NCBI RefSeq assembly: GCF_008831285.2
Contig: NC_045143.1
Location: forward strand, 6,273,503 to 6,333,502
DNA: 60,000 nucleotides
Reading direction: 5' to 3'
Source of the DNA: Nymphaea colorata
Taxonomy: Eukaryota; Streptophyta; Magnoliopsida; Nymphaeales; Nymphaeaceae
Shown here: positions 18,589-31,513 of the stretch, piece by piece
Numbering within the stretch: position 1 is the first letter of the stretch
Layout: each line of letters begins with the position of its first letter
Position numbers and translations under genes: made by a program
Notes under the pieces: model-generated
Databases searched by the model: none
Seen by the model: only the letters and a program-made list of their open reading frames with translations
What the model was told of the DNA's origin: nothing

Positions 18589-21500
18589 TTAATAACGAAT
18601 TACTCGAGCCTTGTACATGCAAATGTATGCCATGTGCCAGTCACCTGTGGAGGATATCACAGGATAAAGTGAATTTCGATAAAGAAGATGGACAAACGAA
18701 TAAAAGCAGGCATGAGATGGTAGCATCAGTAACATGAATGAACTATGCAATAAGCTCATTTTCAAGTCAACAGATGATTGCTTCAAGCTAAACCAACTAC
18801 TCAGTTCAAGTTTACCTCCTCCAGAAAGTTTTGTGATGTCTTCCTCCTTCTGCAGGATCGGATTTTCATCATCGAATAGAATCCACTTCCCTACACCACA
18901 ATAGAGCATAATTTTTACTCGGAGTAATATAAACGAAACTAGGTATATCCAGCAATTACACATTTGAGTTGGGACTGACCATTTTCTTGTTTCACCCAAG
19001 CAACATAGTGCCCTGAATCAGCACTCCTTCCCTTGTGAGTCAGAACAGCAACAAGGTCGTAGATTCCGGTTAAGTGCATTTCCTTCTCGGATGAGGTACC
19101 TGTTGAAGAGAAATATTCACGGCCTCAGGGTCATGCAAGTTTGGTTCCTTTTGCAGAGTAATCTGAACATTATTGCATCAACATAAACACTTCTTAAAAG
19201 TTATGGTTTTATTCTAAAGATTTATTTTAATAAAGAAAAACATTTACTGATTTCGTGGTTTATGCCAGGAATAGTCAAGGAACTAGAAGACACTGAAACA
19301 AAGCAATCAATTAGATAGAAGAATGTCAGAATAACAAAGGTGGAATCACCGGCGGAAATGGAAAACTCAGTTCTTTGATCATTATGTTCAACCAAACTAT
19401 ACAAATCAAAAAGTCAACAAAAAGGGGAAACACTTGTTGAAAGTCCACAAAAAGCCTATTGCCCTGGGGCGTGAGACAGACAAGAAAATTTATTAGGAGA
19501 TTCAATTCTTTGGAAGAAAAGAAAAACCCAACAAGTCCTGCACTACTTTGATCAATTATGTCTGTCATATCTGGAATAAGCACATGGTAGGATCTAAAAC
19601 CAGATAAAGCTTTACAATTAATTGACATAATATATATAACATGACTAGCACGAAGTCCTTGCAGAAGGCACATTACATTCTTGCAAATGAAAACTAGCAT
19701 CAAGCATAACGAGGACATGGTGGTGTTATATGTTGCTTTTCCTCATTGGTTACAGAAGATACCTGTACCTTCTTGATTGGCAGCCGCACTTCGATCATTT
19801 ATATCAGTTGAGGTTTCCTGAGAAAATGCAACAGAAAGTTGAAATCAATTTTTTCTGAAAAAATTGAAAATCCATACTTTCAGTAAAACAATCCATACCA
19901 GACCAAACTAGTGATGCATGGAACCATGACCATGACCATGACCAAACAACAGTTATGATAGATTTTTTATTAACACATGAACTGAGAACTTCAAACGCAC
20001 ATCTTTAGATTCTTTGAATTGCATCTTTCTGCCCTTAATAAGACTAAAAAGCAAAACAATAAGACAAATGGAATATCCAAATCAACAACCAACACTAGAA
20101 AGACTAAAACCAAAAGATCTTACCTTATATTTAGAAATATGCTTGTCAGACATTGGACCAGCGGTTACTCCATTTTTAGGAGAATGAAGTCAAAAGTGAT
20201 TGGAAACTGACATGACCATACTCTCATTAAAGACAATTGGTCCATCTAACAAAAATCATGGATTTTAATAAGCTCTACGGGTAGATGTTACAGACATTGA
20301 GAGCTTACGTACATTTTCAACTGTCAGAAGATTTGAACTATGTTAAAACAAGCTTGAAAAAGAAAAGACAAATCTGAACACTTTGTTATGCAATCACTAG
20401 GACAAAATGGCTAACTGCTCCACGTTCACAAGCCATTCAACTCCACATTCTCATCTGCCAAGGCCGATCAGTCAACTAGCTCCTAACTTTGTAGTCCAAA
20501 GATAAAGGTGACCCTCGAAAAGTTCAAATAGACCATCTGATTTTCTCACCAGATAAGGAAATTTTGAAGAAGAATTCTAACTTTCTCGATTATAAACCAT
20601 TATAAAGAAAAATTGTCGTATCCTACAATCTTCTCCAAGGAGAAAAGAAAAAAGAAAAAGGAAAAAGAAAAAAACTTTGACCACCAATGATGCATCTCAA
20701 AATTGTTTGCTGCACTATGTTGAAACTAAAACAAGCTTCTGCAACTAGCTACCATTTCTTAAAATGTGAGTTTAATATATGAAGAAAACTTAGCCAGGCA
20801 TGCCAATTCATCTCCCAAATTAGCACATGTAAGAGCAAACACAACTGTACCTCCTTTACCATGTTGACATCTTTTTCTTCTGAAGAATTGCTCTTATTAG
20901 CTTTCAACCCAAGCTTTGCACCTTCTTCATCTCTTAGGATCTAAATAACACACACCATATTCATTAGTAAAGCTAGATACATGTCGCGATTGTTTCAATA
21001 TCTTTGCATGCTCTCATTCTTCAAGCTTTAATATAGTGAAACTTTCTTGATAATTTCCTCACAAGACAACAGCACCATACTACCGTTAAAAATGAAATTT
21101 TAGGACCAAACATGTTTGTGGACATAAATCCGCTCCATATGCAAACATTGAACTAATGGTTATGAACTTATGCCTTGGTTGAACCACATGGGCACCACAT
21201 TCAGGCTTCATAAAATTGTGTACGCATATGACGTTCAAGTTCTCATTGAACCACACCTGTCGAGGAGTTTGCAGCTTTTGTCGAAGGCTATCTGAACAAA
21301 AATCAAATACATCTAGCTCCAAGGGATAATCAACTTTCTGCAAGAAACAAATCAGAAAAGAAAAATAGCCATGTGCTATGTTAAACATGAAAAGTAATAA
21401 ATGGGTTGTATCAGAACTGCTTCACTGGATGAATAATGTTTTCTGGCTACTAGGAAGACCTTACTCGCAAAATCTTTGCTTTCTGATTGCTTCCTCTTTT

Positions 21501-24500
21501 CCAGAAAAAGCGTACAAATTGAATGGTTAGATATCTACAAAACAGCAATTGGACACATGACTTCTCTATTCAATACGGTGAAAACAAATTAAAATGCAGA
21601 ACAAGTAATCACTTGCCTAGGCAAATCATCTATACATGATTCTTTAAGATAAATTGCAGTACGCCCCAATGCAGGAGAAGCCTTCTCTAGTTCTGACCTG
21701 AGACCCTGAACAGAATACAAAGACTTTCATTATTCTATGATATTTAGAGAAAATATTCAAATACAGAGTTGCCAGATGACATTCAGAGACGTGTTTCCTG
21801 GGATGCAAGAGAAACAGATGTACAGAGGACTGTTGATAAATGGAGAGATGCTAAACAAGTAAGACCTTGTCCCAGAATAAGACCAAGATAGACATCAATA
21901 AACAGTAAAAAGAAGCTCTATGTGCAGAACCTTCCCAAATAGAAGAAGAGCAATCTATGCTATTCCATTAGGCATTTACAATTAAATTTTCAATTCTACC
22001 TACAAGTGATGCAGCTGCTAGAGGTATACATTACAGTTTACACGTGGCACTACTAACAGGTCAATGCTTATCAGAAACCATGTAAGTACATGACACTCAT
22101 AGCAGATACATACCTAACACAATAAATTAGTGCAGTTCTCCTTAAAGCTTTTGGTAAATTCTCTCTAAAAGGCATATTTTATGCTTCCTGCGTCTGGCCA
22201 CACAAAAAGGAATCCCCCTTGTTAAGTTTGTACATAAGGATCGGTCACCCAGACCCGACCCATTTGATCCACACGCCCAACACATCATGGGCAGTGGCAT
22301 ACTTGTAAATCTTATTGTTATTTTGTGTATTTTATGATGTACCTTAAATCGTGATTAGTATATAATGATAACAAGAGGCAGATGTCATTTGTTGCTGCTC
22401 TCTTTCATCTCTCTCTTGCTTGGACGTGCAGCCCACTTCTCTCTTCCTCCTCTTGCATCTAAGTTCATTCGGTGGTTTGGTATTAGATATCAAAATCTTA
22501 CATGGTATCAGAGCCAGGTTTTGCCACTGAGAATGTTCGGTAAGAATCTCTAATTTCTGCCCTAATCTTTGTTTCTTTTCTGCCCTAACCTTCAAATCTC
22601 TATTTTCTACCTAATCTCCAAATTTCTGCCCTAACCCTAATCCCCAAATTTTCTGCCCTAATCTTCCCTAATCCTATTGTCTACCCTAATCTGCCCTAAT
22701 CCTACCGTCTGCCCTAATCTGCCCTAACCCTACCATCTGCCCTAATCTGCCCTAATCCTACTGTCTGCCCTAATCTGCCCTAATCCTACTGTCTACCCTA
22801 ATCTGCCATACCGTCAGCCACCTAACCCTAATCTCAAAATTTCTATTTTTCCCCTATTTTCTGATTATTGCATTTATGGATCCCCACCGCAATTCCAGCA
22901 TCTTATCGTCAAATTCCTCTCCCAACTCATCTCACAAAAGCTAAATCATACCAATTATTTGACATGGAAGCATCAAATAGTCCCGTTCATCAAGAGTCAC
23001 CGTCTCTATGGACATCTCAATGGCACCACACCTGCGCCACCAGAATGGATTATGCAAGAGGTGAAGAATGCTGCAGGGTAAGTTCAAGATACTATTGCAG
23101 AAATCAATCCTGAATATGAGATGTAGAAGGCTCGTGATCAATCTCTCGTTGCTTATATCACCTCCACACTATCAGCGGAAGTTTTGGCGGGTGTTGATGA
23201 TGATCTTTCAGCACTTGAGTTGTGCAATGTACTTGCTACACACATATTCTCAACTATGAGAAGCGAGATTTCTACAACTTAAGAGGCAATTTCAGGATAT
23301 CAAGCGAGGCACACGTTCAGTCTTGGAATATATACATGAGATAAAAAATGTCAGCGATCAGCTTGCCATCATAGGGCATCCAGTCAGTGACAAGGACAAG
23401 GTACAACAGGCTTTGAGTAGATTGGGGTTAGAATTTGATGTTTTCTGCACTGCTTTAGAAGTATTGTCTGTTCTTCCCTCTTTTGAAGACTTGAAAGCAA
23501 AATTGATTCAGCATGAAGCAAGTAGTGTACAACGACATGAATTAGTTCATTCCGGCGGTCACAATGTATTGGTCACTGGGACGCATGCTTTACAAGGAAG
23601 TTGTCCAAGAGTTTGGAACTCACAGGCAGGGATGGGGAGAGGTATCCTTCCTACACCTAACACAAATGCACAAACAAATGTACCACGAAGGATACCTACT
23701 TGTTTTTATTGCAATAAGAGAGGTCATGTGAAGTCAGAATGTTGGCATAACCCACAGAACAAGGGAAAACAGGTCAGGCGTGACAATAAGGCAGCAGGGT
23801 CATCTACTTCGAACATGACTGCGGCATCGAACATTTCCCCAGATGTGCAGCAGATTCTAATGACAACGTTGTCTAAAATCAATCTCAAGCAAAATGAGGA
23901 AGAACAATGGTATGTGGATTCTGGTGCTGCAGCTCATGTAACTGGTGACGCAGGTAAGCTTTCTAGTGCTCTCCCTTATTTAGCTAAAGGCTCAGTTGTC
24001 ACAGGAGATGGTTCCCATCACAAAATATCACATATTGGAAATGCACACTTATCCATGGCTCATTCCTCAATACCTTTAAAAAATGTTCTTGTTGTTCCAA
24101 ATGTCAAGAAAAATATAATTTCTGTGTCAAAGCTTACTGGTGATACTCATTCCTCTGTTGAGTTTACTCCTTCTTCTGTTTATGTTAAGGATGCTCGAAC
24201 CAAGAAGACCTTCGCTGAGGGTGTTCGCAAAGGAGACATGTACGTCATTGAAGAAGCTCCAAAAGTGTCTAAGTCTTGTGTTTCAGTCTTTCAGATTCAT
24301 CCTTTCCTAGTCATAGTGAAGTTAATATCACAGAGTATGATATGCCATCTCTTTGGCACAATCGTTTAGCACATTGTAGTCGGTCTTTCATTCAAAGTCT
24401 TGTTGCAGACGGACTATTACAAAAGTCCAATCTAAGTCCTGTCAGTGAGTCTAGCATGTGCTCAAGTTGTCATATTTGTAAGAGCCATGCTCTTCCTTTT

Positions 24501-27500
24501 CAATCAATAAATAAGCGAACTTCGAAGTTATTTGACACCATTTATTCTGATGTTTGGGGGCCTGCTCCTATTTCTTCCTCTTCTGGGAGTAAATATTATG
24601 TTGTTTTCATTTATTCTTATTCTCGTTACACTTGGATCCACTTCATGAAAAGCAAATCAGAAGTTTTCCGCTTGTTCACCCAATTCCACGCCTTGGTCCA
24701 AAACAAATACTCTAGTAATATCGTGCATTTTCAATGTGATGGTGGTGGTGAGTTCATTTCAAATGAATTTACTGAATACTTACTCAATCATGGGATCACT
24801 AGACAGATTTCCTGTCCTCACACACCACAACAGAATAACAGAATGGTATTGCTGAAAGAAAACATAGGCACATAGTTGAAAGTGCGCTCAGTATGATGCA
24901 TAACACTGATGTGCCCATGACTTTATGGACTAAAGCCTTCCATACTGCTGTTCATGTTATTAATCGACTGCCACTATCCATGTTTGAAGGAAAATCTCCA
25001 TTCATTATTTTACATCAAGAACAACCAACTTATGATGAACTACGTGTTTTTGGATGCATCTGTTATGTTCATGTTGATGTTTCTTTGAGTAATAAGTTTC
25101 AAGATCGAACTATCATGTGTAGATTTGTGGGTTATGCAGAAAATTATAAAGGCTATCGCTGTTACAATCCAAAAACTGGACGTGTGCATATTTCACGACA
25201 TGTTGTTTTTGATGAGCTCAGGTTGAAGGATTTAAAGGAGCCACATGCAATACTTAATGTTAGAAATGATGTATATGACTCATGGCTAAATGTTGAAATA
25301 TTAGACCAAAGAGTTGATATACACCACACACAAAGTGACAGAACTATTGATGAGCCCGAGACAGCTACAAACACTCAGATGGACGACATACTTTCATCTA
25401 CTCAAACCAACAACATGAGCACGACTTCACCTAATCAGTTTTCAGGAATGGTGTATAATCGACGATCAGTTCCAGTTGATCCAGAAACTGCCACTACTTG
25501 TCCACGTAGTTCAGAACGTGTGCGGCACCCTATTGATAGATGGGTAAGTTATGGTAATTTCTCTTTGGATTTTCAGCTCTTCATGACAGAAATGAATAAA
25601 AAGGTGGAGCCAAAATGCTATGAGCAAGTGTGCAAAAGCAAACATTGGATCGAGGCCATGAATGAAGAAATGGCTGCCTTAAATGAATGTCAAATATGAG
25701 AGATTGTTCCTCGTCCAGATATAGTAAGAATGTAGTGGACTCAAAATGAGTTTACAAACTCAAGTATAAACTTGATGGAAGCATTGATAGATATAAGACT
25801 CGACTCGTGGCTAGAGGCTTCACTCAGCAGTACGAGGAAGATTATGATGAGACTTTCAGTCCAATCATCAAGATGGGAATGATCTGAGTTATCATCTCTC
25901 TTGCCATCTCATATGGTTGGAATTTATATCAGTTGGATGTTAAAAATGTTTTTCTTCATGGCTTTCTAAAGGAAGAAATTTATATGAAACAACCTTCAAG
26001 ATATGTTTCCAATGATCCAATCAAATGGGTGTGCAAATTACAAAAATCACTGTATGGGTTTAAGCAAGCATCTCGTTCATGGTTCGATAGATTTTCCCTC
26101 CATATACAACAGGCTGGTTTTCTCAAAAATTCACTTGATCATTCCTTATTCATCTATCATTCAAGTGAAGTTACCACTTGGCTACTTATATATGCAGATG
26201 ACATAGTTCTTACTGGAAACTCTTCATGTCATATATCCAATGTTATCTGTATCGTATGATACGTATCGTCGTATCAACAACAATGACACGATACAAGTTA
26301 TACGCATGACACGCGTGCGTATCGTACGCGTATCACCCGTATCATGCGATACAGGCACCGTATCGTACGATACAAGCAATACACCCCTGTATCGTACAAT
26401 ACAGGGTTAAAGTGAAAAAGGGGCATGATGGCCCCTTTTTTGCGTCTTTTTTTTAAAACCTACGCTCCTCTCTCTCTTCCATTGTTTCTAAACACTGCAA
26501 GAGACGTGGGAGGGAGAGATTTTCTCCATTTGCATCAAGATTTGCCGGTGAAGAAGCTTTATTTCTTGTTGTGGGGAGTCTCGGGACGGTGGGAAGCTTG
26601 GAGAAAGAGTGTTTTTTGGTTTCTAACACCAAGAAGGTAAGAAATAACTCATTTTTACCATTGAATCGTTCATTTCTCTTATTTCCTACATTTATTTGTA
26701 TGTTTTTACTTGTTTTGTGAAGATATAATGTCGGATCCTGCATGGCAGTGGTGTACAAGGGTGAATCCCAAAGATAGGTTAAGAGTTAAGTGCAATTATT
26801 GTAAGCAAATCATATCAGGAGGGATCTCTCGCTTTAAAAACCATATAGCTGGTACACACAGTGATGTGGCTGCTTGCAATGGCTCCCAAGAGATTATTGA
26901 AGAAGGAGAGGCTGGAGAGCAATGGAATGTTGGTGACATTCCATTACCAACAGAGGGGATAGAAGCACTTAATGAAGAAAATGAAGATGATGATGGAAAT
27001 GATGATTGACGAGGATTGTTGTTGAAACTTGAATGAATCATGATTGATAACTATATGTTTTTACTTTTGAACTTATGAATTGTGATGTAATCAAATTCTC
27101 TTCAGTTGCTTATTATGTTATTTTGAATGTCTGATTTCTTATTTTGGAATGTGTTGTTCATAGTTCATACTTCATAATCATATACATGAATGATGAATGT
27201 TCCCTTAAATACATTTTTCTTGATTTTTTCTGATTTTTACCTGTTTTTTCGGATTTTTTTTGGAATTTTTATGATTTTTTGGATTTTTTTATGATTTTTT
27301 AATATTTTTTAAAAATTTAAAAATTTAATTTTACGTTACGTTACGATACGGCGTATAGGTCGGCCTAACCGATACGCGATACGCTATGCCAGTGATAACA
27401 TTGCATATATCCCATGTTAAGGAGGTATTGCAACAAGAATTCAAGATGAAAGATCTCGGCGAACTACAGTATTTCTTGGGTGTTGAGCTTGATAGAAAAG

Positions 27501-30500
27501 GTGGCACATTAACTCTTAAACAACATAAATACACTCTTGATATTTTGGATAGGGCAGGTATGACAAGTTGCAAAGCCCATAAATACACCTAGTGTTCTCA
27601 ATACAAAATTAAATGCATCTGATGGGAGTGATGCATACCCAAATCCAAGTTTCTATCGGAGTATAGTTGGCATGTTGCAATATCTCACTTTTACACGCCC
27701 AGACATAGTATATGTTGTGAATCAAGTCTCTCAGTTTATGCATGCACTCACAGAAGGGCATATGGATGCTACCAAACGTATTTTGCGTTATCTTAAGGCT
27801 ACTCTTGGGGATGGACTCATCTACACAAGACAGTCCAATGTTTTGCATGGCCACAACATTTCCACTTATACTGATGCAGATTGGGCAGGTGATCCAAACG
27901 ATAGACGATCAGTTTCCGATTATTGTCTCTTCCTTGATTCCAATCTTATTTGTTGGAGCAGCAGGAAACAGCGTGCAGTTACCAGATCTAGCACTGAAGC
28001 AGAATATAGGGCAATGGCTGCAGGCACCACTGAAGCTTCATGGTTACGTCATCTGCTTGGGGAACTTTCTCTTCCCATTGCTCAGTCATCTCTATTTTGT
28101 GACAACCAAAGCGCGATCAAGATTGCCTTCAATCATGTTCTACATAATCGCACTAAACATATAGAGATTGATCAACACTTCATTCGTCAAAAGGTTGCAG
28201 AAGATGAAATTGTTCCCACTTATATATCCACGTCTGAACAAGTGGCTGATCTTTTTACCAAGGGACTCACAGGGCACCATTTCTGGGAATTGAAGAACAA
28301 GTTGCACATGATCAAACCCCATGCACAACTTGAAGGGGGTTGTTAAGTTTGCACATATGGATCGGGTCACCCAGACCCGACCCATTTGATCCACACGCCC
28401 AACACATCATGAGTGGTGGCATACTTGTAAATCTTATTGTTATTTTGTGTATTTTATGATGTACCTTAAATCGTGATTAGTATATAATGATAACAAGAGG
28501 CAGACGTCATATGTTGCTGCCCTCTTTCATCTCTCTCTTGCTTGGACGTGCAGCCCACTTCTCTCTTCCTCCTCTTGCATCTAAGTTCATTCGGTGGTTT
28601 GGTATTAGATATCAAAATCTTACACCCCTAACCCCATCTCTTTTTCTCAAAACTTTCAGCCATCACCAACAATAGAAGCCATCACCAACAATAGAAAGAC
28701 TTTACCAATTATCAATGTTTGATTATAGATGCACCAATAAGTGAAGTTTCACCTGTTCAGTACACTCAAAAATCATTTTTTACCTATCAAAATCCACCTA
28801 AGAGTTTCATTCTTTCTGAACATATAGAGAAACTGTAGATCAGACCACTTTAAATCTCCCCTACCTTTTGAAGACCACCTAAAGGTCCCTTCTTTCTCAA
28901 CATATCGAGCAACTATAGATCAGCAAAAGCTCCACTAAAATGCAATACACATTTTAACCTTTAACAGAACCAAGGATAACCTAGAAAAATATCCTTGGAC
29001 ATTACTGTGATCTTCCTTACCATATATGCGACTCACATTGCATTTTGGGAGAGTCATCATACTGGCAATTTTCACAGTTTTCTCAAGTCCTTATTCCGAG
29101 TCATCCACATCAGCAAACCCATAAATCATCTTGTTTCTAAGAACATTTATGGATCATACTGAAAACACTAGAAAAAGCAGAGTTTCATTGGTTCATAATT
29201 CAAACCATCATCAAACCCAAGTCCGTCGGTCTTTAATTGGAAGAAAAGACATGGCTCTCCAATAATAGATTTAATTTAACCATGTACCCATATCGACTGT
29301 AAAAGTCTTTCCACATGAGGAAATGGCTTGGAAAAAAAGACAAAAGAAAGATGGTTTCACATATGTGCTTGCATTGTCAAAATATTTCTAAGAAAGTGAC
29401 AACCATTTGGGAAAGACTCTTACATGCTTTAAGCCTTCATGCAAATGGTTCACTTCCTGTGATATGTGACATTTGAGGGAGTATACTGACTCTTTCTCTG
29501 AACTTTCTTCACCACTTTCTTGGCAATGGACCCTAAAGATAGAAAAATTCAACAAGGGAATAAGGCATTATGATCAACATATTCAAGCTCACAAGACAAG
29601 AAACAAAGGAACATAAGAACATGTTGGTGCCACAGCAGATCAGAAGTCATTAGTCTCTGCCTTGCAGGAACTCAAATTGCATGTATCACATTTACATGAG
29701 TATTCTTGTTTTTAGTTTCTCACTCTTCAGGTGCAACCAAAGTTCCACTTTCACATGAATACTGGTGATTTATCATCGAAAATGGCAAAATATTTAATAT
29801 CAGATATACACAACCCATAGCTGACGCATAATTGAAAACTAAGAACTTCTCGCTCGTTATATAGCCATTACAGTAACCAGACCAGATGCGAGCACAGCAG
29901 TATGATTCTGGTGTAGGAATCCAATTTAGCATGTACACAAAATAAAATATTTTCCTGACCTAGATGTAATAACTAATAAGTCCTAATAGCCAGATTTGTG
30001 GCCCACAAAGATACCAAATTTGTCAAGAAGAGAAACACCACATGTTCTAAACTTCTAATCAATTCTAAAGATGTTGCTTGTGCGTGTTTGTTGCAACATG
30101 CCACACTGTATCATGATTCACCATGCCATTAATTTGTAAAAAACAGTACCAAGTACCAACTTAGGGTCTAATAATCAAGATAAAAAACCCAAAAATTAGA
30201 ATTACACCAGCGATAGTATCATCACATTGCACGAAACAGTTAAATTCTACTGTCAAGAAAAACGAGGTAAAGCTAACCATTATAAACCCTGCCATGGCGT
30301 ATGTGATTGCATTTCTTATTCTTTTTCGATATTAAGCATTGTTGAGATGAATGATGACGGAGAAAATGGAGAAGGAAAAAGAACACAATGGACATATGAT
30401 CACAGAAAATTAACACAGTCAAAAGATACTGATGGGGCTGGAAAATAAAGGAATATAAAATTCATGGAAGAAGGAAGGCTAAAGCTATAGCAACATTTTA

Positions 30501-31477
30501 ATGCTACTGAACAGTGTCAGCTACAATGTGTACAACAAGGGACCTGGATGATTGTAAGGAAGAAACATCAAACACAAAGATCGTAAAATTCATGGAGACG
30601 TATTTGGGCAGAAAAAGTATCAATGAGCAAAAGGTCTAAGAAAAATAAAACAAACACTCGACAAGCTAAATCTATATTTTAAGATGTTATTCACCACTTC
30701 ATTACCCCCAGCTGCATTAGAATGATGCTGTAATTTTAGTCTTTCTTGTTGAATTAGATCTGTTAATATCATTATATTAAACCAACAGTAGTTCTGCTAG
30801 TAGGTGTTAGAACAAAATCTTTCTACAGTTTAGTTATGCTAAGACAATATACATGCATACATGTCTTCTCGCTTAACAAGTACATGATAACTAGAATTAC
30901 AAGCTATGCAACAAAAACTACAATATGCACACTGAAGGCCAGTAAATTACAAGGACATAATCATGAATGCTGAAAAATGACTCTGCAACTGGTTTTATTG
31001 ACGATAATGTAGTCATGTACAAGAAACAAAAAATATAAAAATAGCAATTCTGAATTTCCAGCAAAATCTCATATCTAGCCAATCATTTTAACTTTTTAAC
31101 AGTATACTAGTCAAGCACACTCACCTGCTGACAAGTTCAATTCCAAATAGGGACTTCACAGTTTCATTTTCTCTGTATCCAACATAAAACCAATTAGCGT
31201 TTGGATCATATCAAACTTAACAGACCTAGAGCTAATACAAAACAAAAAGAGACATAATCAGTCAGCGAGCAAGCTGAAGGTGAAAATTACCTAAACATAT
31301 ACATACATATATCTCTATATAGGAGCTGAAATCCTCTGGCCATCTAACTGTGGTTGCCCATTGCATTGCATTGAGCAGATGTGATTAAACACAATGCCAA
31401 TAGAATGCATCAATTAGTGTATTATGAGAGGCCGAAGGATTTCTCTATCCAAACCCAAATGGAGAAATCCCACAAAT

Positions 31478-31513
<36 letters not shown>

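Larger units (their letters stand above)
25700..27591 (+). pseudogene. Copia reverse transcriptase, split by a hAT insertion
   Basis: Reverse-transcriptase sequence runs from about 25700 (KLKYKLDGSIDRYKTRLVAR, ETFSPI, QLDVKNVFLHG, SLYGFKQASR) to the active-site YADD in IYADDIVLTGNS near 26190-26220. It is then cut at 26237 by the hAT element and resumes at 27412 (HVKEVLQQEFKMKDLGELQ). In-frame TGA stops lie at 25747-25749 and 25885-25887, with a one-base frameshift near 25716-25730. Another frameshift near 27580 leads into RNase H. It is inactive. Confidence 0.92.
22220..28624 (+). mobile_element. Ty1/copia LTR retrotransposon in protease intron 10
   Basis: The element has two LTRs (22220-22502 and 28341-28624), a primer-binding site at 22503 and a short polypurine tract (AAGGGGG) just before the 3' LTR. 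Target duplications CCCCT flank it at 22215-22219 and 28625-28629. The order is gag, protease, integrase, reverse transcriptase, RNase H, which is the copia order. It is antisense to the host gene. Coding sequence is broken by frameshifts and stops, and by a hAT insertion in the reverse transcriptase. The LTRs differ by about eight substitutions and one indel by eye, so insertion was fairly recent. Without the nested insertion it would be about 5.2 kb. Confidence 0.97.

Noticed and set aside
22344-22595. Small frames in the 5' LTR that recur near 28487
   Set aside because: They are duplicated because the LTRs are duplicated, and they span the LTR/primer site border; they are not genes.
26231-27411. 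Reading the nested element as a Mutator-like element with a 9-bp duplication (CATATATCC)
   Set aside because: Shifting the border by one base gives an exact 8-bp duplication and symmetrical 10-bp ends starting CA, and the BED finger is a hAT hallmark. The 8-bp reading fits everything with no leftover base.
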